From Paraspadella gotoi (Eukaryota > Chaetognatha): a DNA stretch of 64,000 nucleotides. Positions 46,260 through 58,631 of this stretch are shown piece after piece. The position numbers and the translations under genes were made by a program. Below the pieces are notes generated by a model. It made no database searches. It worked only from the letters and a program-made list of their open reading frames with translations, and was not told the DNA's origin. The stretch is from assembly GCA_051294375.1 (NCBI GenBank), contig CM119264.1, positions 22,076,709 through 22,140,708 on the forward strand, read 5' to 3'. How positions within the stretch are numbered: the first letter of the stretch is position 1; each line of letters begins with the position of its first letter.

Positions 46260-47415
46260 CTGTTAGGCAGTCGAGGTTGAGGGGAGTTAAAAAATGCGAG
46301 AAGGATCAGAAATTAAATCATTATATTGTTCTTGTTCTGATAAACTAGGATATTAAAATGACTAAAGTTTCCTTGTTTAATTGAATAATGAATAGGTCTT
46401 AAAAAATCATGCGTCCTCTAAAAATTGTAAAAACAGAACCGAAAGTCAGCTACTACTATTAAAACCTTGAGTGAAAGCAAAAGAGGAAAGAAGAAGGAAA
46501 GAAAAAAACACAGAAAAAGGAGGGACGAAAATTTCTCTCCTTCTGCGTTACTAAAAGAATGTTGTGGACTCCATAAAAGTTAAGGAAACTACATGGCGGA
46601 GCAAAGAAGAGAAAAAGAAAAGGATAAGGAGTAAAGAAAGAAACAAGTCGGTTATAGCCGACACAAAAAAACTTTTTCTTATCACCTTTCTTTTTTTTTT
46701 TAATTTCGCCGGTTAAGAAAAAGAGAAAAAATTAAATGAGGGAATAATGGAAAAAAGAATTGACAAAGAAAGAAAGAGAAAAGGACAAGAAGATAGTAGA
46801 GAAACGGAGAAAGGAATGAGACAAATGCGAATACAGGCGAAAAAGTTTCCTGCTCAGGAAATTCGAGAATTAATCGGTTTATGTGAGAAAACCAATCACA
46901 ATCATTAAAATGATTCTTCATGTTTCCATACATAGATAATATAACGTTTTTTGTTTTATCCTCCTTTTAGATTAGTCCTTATGTTGCTTAAGTTATATTA
47001 TTTTTTATTTGGTATACAATCTCTCTCTCTCTCATACTTCTCATCCTTTTTCTTAACATCCTCTTATCCTCTTATCCCTTCGTCCCCTCCCTTTCCCGTC
47101 CTCTTGTTCTTTTGTCCCTGACTCCACTGATCCGCCAGGACGTCGAGCTCGAAAAACGACAGAGCCGCTAATCGTGACTTCTCAAGAAAATCACCGATGA
47201 CGAAGACGAAAAAAATAATTTGACGAGGGAGAGAGAGAGAGAAAAAAAGGAGGAAAGGAGATGAGGGGAAAAGAAATGAAGGCGTAAAAAGGAAAGAAAT
47301 GAGATTCGATGGAGGAAATGAAGAATTGATTCCTCCGCTCTTTCCTTTTTTTTTTTCCGCGATTTCTTTGAGGCGAAATTCCCTCCTTCGGCACCGGCGG
47401 GTTTTTTCCCGACAG

Positions 47416-47623
47416 TCGCGCCCAGCCGCCCGCGCCCGCCGCCCCGCCCGCCCCGCGCCCCGCCGCCACCCCGCGCCTCCGCACGCGCGCCCTGAGCTAC
47501 TCCAGTGCGATTGTTTCCCCGCCGCACCCTGCAGCTTCTACTCGCCACTTGCCGCCCCCTGCCGCTCCCAGCCGCAGCGCCCTCCCCACCATCGCCGCCT
47601 TTTGCGTGGCTCGCGGAATCTAG
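47416..47623 (+). other. GC-rich exon-like segment, copy B
   Basis: Counterpart of 40,472-40,681. Here the frame through ELLQCDC is open just after the CCG-rich part, then leaves the frame used by copy A for the C-terminal text. Confidence 0.25.
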
Positions 47624-48161
47624 GGGATTTGATTAAAAAAGTGGAAAAGCGAATGGAAAATGAGATAATGGGTTAGAAAAACGGTTCTCATGACGGAATG
47701 GGATTGCAGCTGCTAAAGAAGATTATTAAGAAATGAGTTTTAAGTCGATTCAGGTTTTAATTTAGCGGAATAAGATTTTTAAAACAATTAGTATGTAGAA
47801 AATATGTTTCAATATAGACGTTTATTGGCTGAAATTAAAAAAAGTTTAAAAAATAAAACCATGAATATCTATAATTCATTAAAAGAGTAAGAATTGTAAA
47901 AAATAAATATTCAAAAAACCTAAAAAAAAATGTTCAACTCGTGAACTTGAAATTTTTCACATAAAATCACGACATATTTGGAACCTTTTTTTTGAACTCG
48001 TCGATGAGTGAAGGTTCACCTCATTCACCCGACTCTCACCCCGCCCACCTTTTCACCTCACCCTCCTTACCCATTCCACGAGCGACCACGTCCGGTTTTA
48101 CGGTAATGCCTCCCATTACTGGACTCCCAGGGTCCCGAGGCGGTGCCAGAAAAGAGGAGTG

Positions 48162-48378
48162 NNNNNNNNNNNNNNNNNNNNNNNNNNNNNNNNNNNNNNN
48201 NNNNNNNNNNNNNNNNNNNNNNNNNNNNNNNNNNNNNNNNNNNNNNNNNNNNNNNNNNNNNNNNNNNNNNNNNNNNNNNNNNNNNNNNNNNNNNNNNNNN
48301 NNNNNNNNNNNNNNNNNNNNNNNNNNNNNNNNNNNNNNNNNNNNNNNNNNNNNNNNNNNNNNNNNNNNNNNNNNNNNN
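48162..48378. other. Assembly gap (217 N)
   Basis: Copies A and C carry about 120-150 bp more than visible here: GA-rich, tandemly repeated GAATGAAGTTAGAACGAG units. Confidence 1.
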
Positions 48379-48566
48379 ATGAGAGGAATGAAGTTAGAAC
48401 GAGTAGACTTAACGCTTAGGGGCGGAGTGAAGAGGTGGTAATGAGGACGAATTGGGAGGAAGGGGAAAATGAGAGAAATGCAGACAAGGAGACTAGCATA
48501 GGATTTTAGAGGGAGAGAGAAATGGACTGAGGCGCCCATTGGGAACTTTAAAATGAATGAGCGGGG

Positions 48567-48778
48567 NNNNNNNNNNNNNNNNNNNNNNNNNNNNNNNNNN
48601 NNNNNNNNNNNNNNNNNNNNNNNNNNNNNNNNNNNNNNNNNNNNNNNNNNNNNNNNNNNNNNNNNNNNNNNNNNNNNNNNNNNNNNNNNNNNNNNNNNNN
48701 NNNNNNNNNNNNNNNNNNNNNNNNNNNNNNNNNNNNNNNNNNNNNNNNNNNNNNNNNNNNNNNNNNNNNNNNNNNNNN
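48567..48778. other. Assembly gap (212 N) next to (GA)n
   Basis: The gap removes the region that holds the minus-strand candidate exon in copies A and C. Confidence 1.
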
Positions 48779-49640
48779 GAGAGAGAGAGAGAGAGAGAGA
48801 GAGAGGGCTGCAAAATAGGCAGACATATTTTCGAGTAATAAAAATTTTGTATAACGGTGATCGTTTTTACAAATACAAACATCGTTCAAAATTAAAATGT
48901 GAAATGGAAAGGAGTTGAAAATTATTTGACTTATCAATTACGATGACGACGACTACGACATAAAAAAGATAACAACAACCAAGAAGGATCCACGCCTACT
49001 TCATTACCTTCGATAATCGTTTCGCTCGATAAAACTGAAATGAACGTAAAATGAGCGAGCTTCTTTGTTTATTATTTCCAGGCTCGAGGGAAAAAGAAAA
49101 AGATAAAAAGTGGAGGAGGGAACGAAATAAATAATAAAAAGAAAATAAAAAGAAAGAAGAAAGAAAGAATAAGATGGACCAGAACGTCGTTCGATATGGT
49201 GGGGGCGGGAGACGATGGAAAGGAGCGTGGCATGGCATGGCATGGGTGGTTGCGGCGAATTGGTCTTGGTTGCTTCTGTCGGCCACCGTCTGGAGGATTA
49301 CATAACGATATTTCAATACTTTGAATAAATATTTATTACTTGTTATAAATCCCAATTAGATCTAAATTCTAATTTGTTAAATAATAAAAAAAATGTAGAA
49401 AGCGATGCCTTTGGCTTCGCATTGCAATTCTCAATGCGATTTTAAAACTATTTGCATCCTTAAGACGTTAGAAGGAGCTATTCGCATCCTTATTCCTGGG
49501 GTCAGAACAAATTTTATGTTCTCCTCGCTGAGAATAGTGAAGTAGGGATTTTGAGGGTATTTGTGTCCCCCGGCCGCAGGCGAGCCTGTTTCGTTTAATT
49601 CGGTCCCCCTCGGTCCACATCCGCCATTTTACGATCGCTC

Positions 49641-49665
49641 NNNNNNNNNNNNNNNNNNNNNNNNN
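49641..49665. other. Assembly gap (25 N), junction of copies B and C
   Basis: Left flank corresponds to copy A near 42,785, right flank to copy A near 38,259. It is an artificial or rearranged join. Confidence 1.
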
Positions 49666-50131
49666 CGATTGGAAGGGAAATGTGAGGATTTTCGTCTTTA
49701 TATCGCATTTTGTAGCTTTTGCCATCGAAAACGAAAAGTTTTTGATACCGTTACTTGATACCGTTCCACTCTTTTACGCTGTTTAATGATACTGCTTACT
49801 GATACACGTTCCAACTCATTTTTACGCTGTTAAGATATTCAATTAAGTTAATTTCGTTTTTGTTATTAATTTAAAAAAGTTTTTGTTATTAATTAAAAAA
49901 AAAAAAGCTTATTTTATCACACTATTCATGTTGTCTTGCACACTTTTGAAACATTTTTTTGAATGAATTATTATTAAAATTTACAAAATGCATTTATTAA
50001 AAAAAAAACGAGAAAATTAAATTAAAAGAAATAAAGTTGGCGATCGTCGTTAGAAGCGCACATCGTGATTCATGTAAACCGAGTGATCCGGTGAGGCCAT
50101 AGCGTATTCGATTCTCTTTTTGAGAGAGAGA

Positions 50132-50167
<36 letters not shown>

Positions 50168-50178
50168 CAGACCGAGAG

Positions 50179-50216
<38 letters not shown>

Positions 50217-51821
50217 TTATGCATCTCTAAACTACGACGCAAAGCCTCGCCTCTCTCAATCACTTAGAAACTCTATCTTCTCATTCCGACTTTACCCGAC
50301 TCAGACTTCTCTTCAGCCACTTTCGCTCCTCTCCTCATCCAACCCTCTTAACCCTGGCACAATCTTAACTTCCATCCCTTAATTTTATGCCCAATCGCTG
50401 GTTTTCTACATTTCTCTTCACTCACTCCGCCCTCTCAGAACTGCAGGGACAAAAATTCCGAGTCTCAGCCAAAACCACCTTTGCCCAGTGCCCACCCATC
50501 CCTCAAACCCAGCCCGACATTCCTCAAACAAAATTCCCATCTCTAAACAAATCCCTAAACCGCAGGCCTAACGCCTCAACCCAATCCCCACAATACCTTA
50601 ACTCCATCCCCATCTCCATCTCAACCCCATCCCACCCACCTCAACACCGTCCTCACAATCCCCCATCCCCACCCTCTCAAAAATAATCGCGCATCCTTAC
50701 GCTCACTCGTCTTTCCTAATTTCCCGCCCACCAGACAATTTTCTTCTTTGTGTTATGAAAAACGATTATCTTTCAAAAAAGAAGGGAGGAAAACCAAAAT
50801 TGTTATTTTCCATTTGTTAAAAACCGACGGCCGGAAAAGCTTAAATCTTTCTCTTTTTTTTTCTTTTCTTTTCCCTTTTTTCTTCTTTTTTCTCCCAAAA
50901 TTATTTCTTCCTTTGTTTTTTCCGCTTATTTTCCTCTTTTCGCGCCTCTTTAACGGTTCGCCCGAGAAATTCGTCGTCTCCCTTGCATAAAATCATGGGT
51001 CCCTCGTAACCCGCCAACGTGTCCCGTTGCATTATTGAAGCGCGGGTTTCCCACTCTGCGCTCTCGACTCTCGCCCGGTGGCGCCTTTCCTTTCCTTCGC
51101 TCCTCATTCTTTTTGCAGCCTTTCCCTCTTCTTCTCGCCACCTTAAATTCCCCTTATGCTTCTCTTTTCCATTTTCACATTTCGCTGTCATTTGTAAAAC
51201 TATTTTATTTTCGCGGGCATTCTCAGTTTTAAAATCCCCGCATACTCCCGACAATTTGATCTTACTCTGAGTACTAGCCTTAAGTGCCTACTTCCTTCTG
51301 CTTATCTGCTTAAACGAATTTTTATCCATTATTTCTTTCTTTTTGTTCTCCCATCTTCCCCAACCTTTTTTTTCTTTTATCTTCATTTTCTGTATTGCTT
51401 ATTTATACCCGTCCTTTCACACTCTCATACTTCTCATCCTTTTTTCTTAACATCCTCTTATCTTCTTATCCCTTCGTCCCCTTCCCTTTCCCGTCCTCTT
51501 GTTCTTTTGTCCCTGTACTTCCACTTTGATGCCGCCAGGACGTCGAGCTCGAAAACTACAGCAAGCCGCTAATCGTGACTTCTCAAGAAAATCACGATGA
51601 CAGAAGACGAAAAAAAAATAATTTGACGAGGGATGAGAGAGAGAGAAAAAAAGGAGGAAAGGAGATGAGTGAAAAGAAATGAAGGCGTAAAAAGGAAAGG
51701 AAATTGAGATTCGATGGAGGCAAATGAAGAATTGATTCCTCGCTCTTTCCTTTTTTTTTTCCGCGATTTCTGAGCGAAATTCCCTCCTTCGGCACCGGGC
51801 GGGTTTTTTTTTCCCGGACAG

Positions 51822-52029
51822 TCGCCGCCCAGCCGCCGCGCGCCCGCCGCCCCGCCGCCCGGCCGCCCCGCCACCCCGCCGCCTCCGCCACGACGCCCCT
51901 GAGCTACCCAGTGCGATTGATTCCCCGCCGCACCCTGCAGGCTTCTACCGCACTTGCCGCCCCTGCCGCTCCCAGGCCCGCAGCGCCCTCCCCAACATCG
52001 CCGCCTTTTGCGTGGCTCGCGGAATCTAG
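51822..52029 (+). other. GC-rich exon-like segment, copy C
   Basis: Counterpart of 40,472-40,681 after the acceptor-like TTTCCCGGACAG. Frames differ from A and B by indels. Confidence 0.25.
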
Positions 52030-52848
52030 GGGATTTGATTAAAAAAGTGGAAAAGCGAATGGAACAATGAAGATAATGGGCTTAAGAAAAACCAGCGCTT
52101 CTCATACGGAATCGGGATTGCAGCGCTAAGAAGATTTATAAGAAATTGCAGTTTTAAGTCGATTACAGGTTTTAATTTAGCGCGAATAAGATTTAAAACA
52201 ATTAGTATGTAGAAAATATGTGTTCATTATAGACGTTTATTGGCTGAAATTAAAGAAAGTTTAAAAAAAATAAAACCATGAATATCGTATAATTCATTAA
52301 TAAGAGTAAGAATTGTTAAAAAATAAATATTCAAAAAAACCTTAAAAAAAATGTTCAACTCGTAGAACTTGAAATTTTTCACGTAAAATCACGACATATT
52401 TGGAACCTTTTTTTTGAACTACGTCGCATGAGTGAAGGGATTCACCTCATTTCACCCGACTTCTCACCCCGCCACCTTTTCACCTCCCCTCCTTACCATT
52501 CCACGAGCGCGACCACCGTCCGGTTTACGGTAATGCCTCCCATTACTGCGACTCCACAGGGCCCGAGTCGGCTGCCAGAAAAGCAGGGGTGGAGGGAAGA
52601 AGGGAGTAGGGGAAAATGAGATGAGAGGAATTGAAGTGAGGAACGAGTTTAGACTTAACGCTTTAAGGGAGGGAGGAAGGGAAAAAATTGGAGATGAGAG
52701 GAATGAAGTTTAGAACGAGTAACTTAACGCCTTCAAGGGCAGGGAGGAAGGGGGAAATATTGAGAATGATAGGAAGAAGTTAGAACGGAGTAGAACCTAA
52801 CGCTTAAAGGAGGAGGAAGGGGGAAATGAGACTGAGAGGAATGAAGTT

Positions 52849-54108
52849 TAGAACGAGCTAGGACTTAACGCTTTAGGGTCGTTGGAGTGAAGAAGAGTGG
52901 GTAATGTAGGACGAATTTGGAGGAAGGGGAAAAATGGAGAGAAATGCAGGGACAGGAGACTAGCCATAGGATTTTAGAGCGAGAGATGAGAATGGACTGA
53001 GGCGCCCATTTGGAAAACTTTAAAATGCATTATGAAGCGTGGGAGGGAGGGAAATCGCGAAAGTGCGCGAAATTGGACGGCGCGGGAGTGACGGGGGGCG
53101 GGAGCAGAGGGGGGCCGGAAGAGGAGGCGCTTCGGGTCAAGTTTCCCTGCGGAGATTCCCCGATGTCGACGCTGAGGGTTTTCTTCGTGTTAACCGTGTC
53201 GTCCTGCAGCAGAGAGAGAAGCAGAGTGAGAGAGAATGAGGAGACGAGAGGAGATGAGCAGAAGAGAGAGAGAGAGAGAGAGAGAAGAGGCTGCAAAATA
53301 GCCAGACATTATTTCAGCTAATAAAATTTGTATAACGGTGATCGTTTTTACAAATACAACATCTCGTCAAAATTAAAATGTGAAATGGACACAGGACGTT
53401 GAAAAATTATTTGACCTTATCAATTACGATGACGACGACTACGACATAAAAAAGATAACAACAACCAAGAAGGCATCCACGCCCTACTTCATTACCTTCG
53501 AATAATCGTTTTCGCTCGATAAAATGAAATGAACGTAAAATGAGCGAGCTTCTTTTGTTTATTATTTCCAGCTCGATGGGAAAAAGAAAAGATAAAAAGT
53601 GGAGGAGGGAACGAAAGTAAATAATAAAAGAAATAAAAAAGAAAGAAGAAAGAAAGAATAAGATGGACCAAGAACGTCGTTCGATATGGTGGCGGCGGGG
53701 AGACGACTGGGAAAGGAGCGTGGCATGGCATGCATGGGTGGTTGCGGCGAATTGCTTGGATTGCTTCTGTCGCCACCGTCTGGAAATTACATAACCGATA
53801 TTTCAATACTTTGAATAACATATTTATTACTTGTTATAAATCCCAATTAGATCTAAATTTTCTTAATTTTGTTAAATAATTAAAAAAATGTAGAAAGCGG
53901 ATGCCTTTGGCCTTCGCATTGCATCTCAATGCGATTTTAAAACTATTTGCATCCTTAAGAACGTTAGAAGGAGCTATTCCATCCTTATTCCTGGGTCAGA
54001 ACAAATTTTAATGTTCTCCTCGCTGAGGAATAGTGAAGTTAGGGATTTTGAGGGTATTTGTGTCCCCGGCCGCAGGCGTAGCCTGTTTCGTTTAATCGGT
54101 CCCCCTCG
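52849..54108. repeat. Exact-identity patch, copy C (1,260 bp)
   Basis: Identical to 41,498-42,757; a second identical stretch of about 249 bp follows at 54,136-54,384 after 27 divergent bases. Confidence 0.85.
53030..53203 (-). CDS. Candidate terminal exon, Ser/Pro-rich tail, copy C
   Basis: Identical to 41,679-41,852, including the acceptor CTGCTGCAG and the 57-codon open frame to TAA. See that entry for content and doubts. Confidence 0.35.
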   Translation of the reverse strand, partial: DDTVNTKKTLSVDIGESPQGNLTRSASSSGPPLLPPPVTPAPSNFAHFRDFPPSHAS

Positions 54109-56369
54109 GTCCAACATCCGCCCAATTTACGATCGCTCGTCGTTTCGCGGTTTTACGCCGAAAGGAGAGAGAGAGAGAGAGAGAGACAGAGATGCAGGAG
54201 ATGAGAGGAGAGAGAGAGAGAGAGTTGTGTTTTGTTCTTGTCTGATGTTTCGCATTACGATTGTTATGTTGTCGTGGTGACCGTTTAAGGCGGGGAGTCT
54301 GTTTCAAGTAGATTTGGTCAAATTATTCACTCTCTACGTTACGACAACAAGTTCTAGCAATGACCCTTGCTAATGAAAAATTTATTGGATTGACCCAAAG
54401 TTAAATATATAACTTACTCAATACACGCAAAATTTACGCAAAATTTACTGTTCAAAATATGAAACTTCGACGTACTTCGGAACATCTAAATTTATATTAC
54501 TTAATAAACCTATTCCAAATTTTTTATTTATGTATTATTTTCGACGATTTATTGTGAATCTCCCACTACCCCCAAATGTTATAGCAAAGACCCTCACTAT
54601 TGTCAAAGTTATACAATAAACTTATGTATCTAACTCACTGAATAAATAATGATTTTTCCAAAAAATACCTACCCAACTTTCAAATTGAAACCTACCCCGA
54701 CGGACCTCCGAACACCTAGTATAGTTAGTATAGTTACATTACGCAGCATTCACTTTGAACCGCCCCTTCTTTCTCCGAACGTCCCACCCCGCGGAGGTAT
54801 TGCTTGGTATCGCTAAGTTCCGGCATCTCGCCGTCGTCGACTTTCGTCGTCGTCGTCGTCATCATCGACGCCATCGTCGTCGTCCAGCGTCTTCTGGTGG
54901 CGAGAGTTGGGAGGCGGAGACGCGAAATGCGGCGTCGTTAGAAACGCGATTTATCGACGACCGCCGCTGGCGGGCGGGAGGGGGGGAGTAACGGGGATGA
55001 GGTTTAGTAGGGATGAGGTAGAGTGAGCACGAGGTTAATGGAGGATTGACAACAAAAGTGGGTCAAAAGCAGTTCAAATGTTTTGGTGGACGTAGTTCGT
55101 CTATATTTAGATTTTTTTTTTTATCCATGATATGGCCCTTTTCTACTCGGCTAAGAACGACAGACTTGACAACCTTCCATTTAGTACGATGTTAAAATTA
55201 CGATGTTTAAAAAAAGAAATAAATAAAAAAATAAAAAATAAAGACGGTCTGCAATTTAAGCTTTACGCGTTAAGACAATAAGAGGTACCGGACCTCCACT
55301 CAGTAAACAATGGCAGGGATCTTTTTTGGTGTCACTCGTTATGAGTCACTGGGGAGAGATAATAAAAAAAAAAGGAAAGGAGGAGAGTTGGAAAGAAAAT
55401 AGAAAAAAGAAAAGAGAAAAAGAAAAGGGAAACCTGAAAAAAAAATGTCAGTCTATGGACACGCCCAAAATGTGTTCTCAAGGAAGAGGGCGCCGTTGAG
55501 GGAGAAAGGGTTGGAAGCGATGGAGTCAGAATAGAATGTGAGTTGAGGGTGAATGAATGTGTGAGTTCACTGTGAGAAGTTTGAGTTGAGGGAGAACCAT
55601 GTTGTGATAGAGCGATTGTGAATAGGGAACATAAAAGGGGAGAGGAATTGAGAAAGAGTTCAAAATGATTGAAGGCGTTGTGGTTTTTTTCTAACCGGTT
55701 AATAGAGATTAGAGTAAGGCATTAGATTGCTGCATCAAAAAGGATAAAATGGACGGGGACATAGGGTATCAATGATAAAATAATCTCAAGAGTAAATATA
55801 TATATATTAAGTATTAATATTGAAAGATTCAAAAAAGCCTAAGAGTGAATACTGAATATATGTAAACCAAAAGTCGAGAAGGTGGAAAGAGAGCAAAGAC
55901 GGTTGGGGTAAGAAAAAGGATCAATATTAAAAGAGTCGAACTCAAACCCCGAATGAGGGGTTGTGCTTTATAGAGTCAACGGAACGGAAAGAAGAAAATC
56001 ACGGGGACGACCGAGGCGGAATTCCGATCTCCTCTGGCGCCAACTTTTTATGCGACTTCGCATTATTTTAAATTATTATTATTATTTTCGGGTTTCATCT
56101 TTTCTTTCCCTTTTTTTCTTGTCTGTTTCGCTTCGAAGTCTTTTCCCGAAGTTTCTTTCAGTTCGTGGTGATTTTTATTGTGGTGGTGACGAATTATGTC
56201 ACCTAACGACAATATTGTTACTGTCTTAATCTTCCATCGTGGTAGCGACAAAAAAAAAACAACAACTTAAAACGAAAAAGAATCGGGTGATTTCGTTATT
56301 TTTCTGTCGCTTTTAATTTTATCATATTTTTTTTCCTCTTCTGATGCCCCTTCTCTCACTCTTATTTCA

Positions 56370-56375
<6 letters not shown>

Positions 56376-56438
<63 letters not shown>
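56376..56438. repeat. Pure (CT)n microsatellite
   Basis: CT run leading into the acceptor ACCCGCAG at 56,446. Copy A has a shorter, interrupted run at 45,098-45,164. Confidence 0.95.
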
Positions 56439-56445
<7 letters not shown>

Positions 56446-56446
56446 G

Positions 56447-56535
56447 AACAAAATTTCCGAGCTAATCTGTTGTGTCATCTCTGTTCTATATTTTCGGCGT
56501 TTTTGTCTTTTTTTCCTTCGTCAGCGAAATCTTGA
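56447..56535 (+). CDS. Candidate exon with hydrophobic tail, uncertain
   Basis: A very strong acceptor (long CT run, then CACCCGCAG) is followed by a frame open in phase 1 for about 30 codons to TGA. The text is cysteine-bearing then hydrophobic (ANLLCHLCSIFSAFLSFF), a shape that could suit a membrane or GPI-signal end. Phase 1 matches the donor at 17,468. The T-rich DNA here would give such residues by chance, and copy A differs by indels. Confidence 0.25.
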
Positions 56536-56718
56536 TTTCTTTTCTCTTTTTTCTAAATCAAACAAACTGAAGTTTTTTATCGAGTATTTTTTTCGATCAT
56601 TCAACATTGAAATAGTGAAATTATAAATTAGTTGAGGAATAATAAATTAACATTAAAAAAAGTATTTTACGTATTCTATAACATTTAATGCGATCCTTTT
56701 TTTTGTTTTTCATTCCAG

Positions 56719-56783
56719 ACGGAGGAAAGGATTCGGTTTGGCATCCATTCACCGGCCCTTCCACCCCCCACCTGGCAAACGAG
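56719..56783 (+). CDS. Candidate 65-nt internal exon (phase 1 in, phase 0 out)
   Basis: Acceptor TTTTTCATTCCAG and donor GAG|GTGAGT both match consensus. In phase 1 the exon reads DGGKDSVWHPFTGPSTPHLA then NE. Phase 1 fits the donor of the GAS1-like exon at 16,898-17,467, though nothing proves a link across 39 kb. The donor is immediately followed by a (GA)n tract. The copy A counterpart (45,450-45,515) has an indel and a damaged donor. Confidence 0.42.
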
Positions 56784-56791
56784 GTGAGTGC

Positions 56792-56806
56792 GAGAGAGAG
56801 AGAGAG

Positions 56807-56873
<67 letters not shown>
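56792..56873. repeat. (GA)n microsatellite
   Basis: GA repeat in the intron just after the donor at 56,784; shorter and more broken in copy A (45,521-45,596). Confidence 0.95.
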
Positions 56874-56876
<3 letters not shown>

Positions 56877-57253
56877 AAATTGCACCGCGAAGGACAACCA
56901 AAGAGACAAGGGAAAAGAAGGAAAAAATTGTGTCGGTCTCTTGACGTGGAAACGTCATCAATGACAAGATAAGAAAAAATTATTGATTTGTTGGAGAAAA
57001 GAAATCAAAAAGAAGCATCGATGAAGAGACAGTAACGAGAGTAAAATACTATATTTCAAATTTCATTCAAAATGCGAATGTTTACATTTTCTCACATAGC
57101 TTTAACATTACATTTCACCGATCTTCATGGTGTTTAAAGGCCAACATCACTTCCCGTCTTCCTCCCACACTGGCTCATCCACCTCCAGGTCTAAACTTGA
57201 GCAATGCCTGCAACAGGTCCGCCATTCCCGCCATTCTCGTCATTCCGTTCCCG

Positions 57254-57517
57254 TTACCGACGCCACCGCCACATGACCGCCAGAGCGACGAATACCGATG
57301 CCGCGACGCCGACCGACCCGGCGCCGGTTTTGACTCCGGCGTTGCACAGATCCTGGGCGCAGTAGCACACGAAAGAGCTCCTTCCGCCCACGTGGAACTG
57401 GCCGCAGGAGCCGCTGAACTTCCTTGCTCCGGAGGCGACGCAGCCAGCGGGGCGAATGATGTCCCCGTCCGGCGTGGATTCGTATTGGCATAGATCCTGG
57501 GAGGATGGGCACGTGTC
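57254..57517 (-). CDS. Terminal exon of a Ly6/uPAR-domain GPI-anchored protein
   Basis: The exon starts at an acceptor with a pyrimidine-rich tract (CCTCGACTCCTAACAG) and reads 87 codons to TAA. Cysteines are at 3, 10, 26, 38, 51, 53 and 58. The end FVCYCAQDLCN (49-59) is the signature of the Ly6/uPAR three-finger fold, whose last cysteine is followed by Asn. Residues 60-67 are small (AGVKTGAG), a plausible omega site. Residues 68-82 are hydrophobic (VGVAASVFVALAVM) and the chain ends in a short Trp/Arg tail, as in a GPI-attachment signal. Ly6 proteins of this type act at the cell surface, often on ion channels or septate junctions (quiver/sleepless, boudin and crooked neighbours in insects); which subfamily this is cannot be told. 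The start of the domain lies upstream in an exon partly lost in a gap. A broken copy lies at 45,987-46,259. Confidence 0.8.
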   Translation of the reverse strand, partial: DTCPSSQDLCQYESTPDGDIIRPAGCVASGARKFSGSCGQFHVGGRSSFVCYCAQDLCNAGVKTGAGSVGVAASVFVALAVMWRWRR

Positions 57518-58217
57518 CTGTTAGGAGTCGAGGGTTGAGGGGAGTTAAAAATGGAGAAGGATCAGAAATTAAATCATTATATTGTTCTTGTTCTGATAAA
57601 TAGGATATTAAATGACTAAAGTTTCCTTGTTAATTGAATAATGAATAGGTCTTAAAATTCTGTCTCTAAAAATTGTAAAACAGACGAAGTAACTACTATA
57701 AAACCTTGGAGTGAAAGCAAAAGAGAGAAAGAAGGAAGGAAAGAAAAAACAGAAAAGAGGAGGGAGAAAATTTCTCTTCCTTCTGGTACTAAAAGAATGT
57801 TGTGGATAAAAGTTGAAGGAAACTAATGGGGAGAAAGAAAGAGAAAAGAAAAGGATAAAGGAGTAAAGAAAGAAACAAGTCGGTTATAGCCGACACAAAA
57901 AAAGACTTTTTCTTTCCCTTTCTTTTTTTTTTTAATTCGCGAAGAAAAAGAGAAAATAAATGAGGGAAGTAAGAAAAAAGAATTGGAAAAGAAAGAAAGA
58001 GAAAAGGAAAGAAAGATAGTAGAGAAACGGAGAAAAGGCAAGAGGACAAATGGAATACAGGGAAAAAGTTTCTGCTCAGGAAATTCGAGAAATTAAATCG
58101 GTTTATTGTGAGAAAACCAATCACAATCATTAAAATGATTTTTCATTGTTTTCCATACATAGAGAATAGAACGTTTTTGTTTTATCCTCCTTTTAAGATT
58201 AGTCCTTTATGTTGTTA

Positions 58218-58631
58218 TGTTTTTCTTTTCGCTTAATTTAGGCAAATTCAAAATTTGAAGTGTTGTAAAAAAACCGAAAAAACAACAAAAGAATACAATA
58301 AATAAAAAAGAGGATTAAGAAGAGAAGAATGCAATTCGTTTTATTTTAAATTTAGGGAATTGATATTAGGACTTTACAAAAAGGAAGAGATGAGCGAATG
58401 AAGAGAGAGAGAGGAGAGAGAGAGAGCAGAGAGAGAGAGACGAGAGGAGAGAGATTCGAGAGAGAGAGAGAGAGAGAGAAAGTAGAGTGCGAATGTCATG
58501 ATTAATTTGAAATCAGCCGAAAATCCTGAACATTTTAAATCCACTTTACCGTCATTTGCGGATTTGGGACGAGGGAAGGCTCGGCGCCTGAGTCCGTGAT
58601 CACTGGTCTCTTTGGCTTTTTGAAAACTCAC
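58218..58631. other. Right flank of copy C, with a (GA)n tract
   Basis: Single-copy DNA after the repeated locus. Part of the proposed minus-strand intron 57,518-58,631. Holds a GA tract at 58,400-58,480. Confidence 0.6.

Larger units (their letters stand above)
38259..46990. repeat. Repeated locus, copy A
   Basis: Aligns along its whole length with 49,666-58,217, at an offset that drifts from about 11,404 down to 11,227 bp. Differences are mostly single-base insertions or deletions, often in homopolymers, except for exact identity at 41,498-42,757 and 42,785-43,033. It contains gaps at 38,475 and 40,069. Such a mosaic is typical of contigs joined with noisy reads. Confidence 0.92.
47033..49640. 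repeat. Repeated locus, partial copy B
   Basis: Matches 40,048 to about 42,785 of copy A and 51,428 to about 54,135 of copy C. It begins after a (CT)n junction and ends at a 25-N gap. It contains gaps at 48,162-48,378 and 48,567-48,778. Differences from A and C are mainly missing single bases. Confidence 0.92.
49666..58217. repeat. Repeated locus, copy C
   Basis: Full-length partner of copy A. It carries the intact Ly6-like exon and the intact exon at 56,719 with a consensus donor, so it looks the more accurate copy in its right half. Confidence 0.92.

Noticed and set aside
57197-57493. 99-codon plus-strand ORF over the Ly6-like exon
   Set aside because: Antisense shadow: the minus strand carries the cysteine signature, the splice acceptor and the GPI-type tail.
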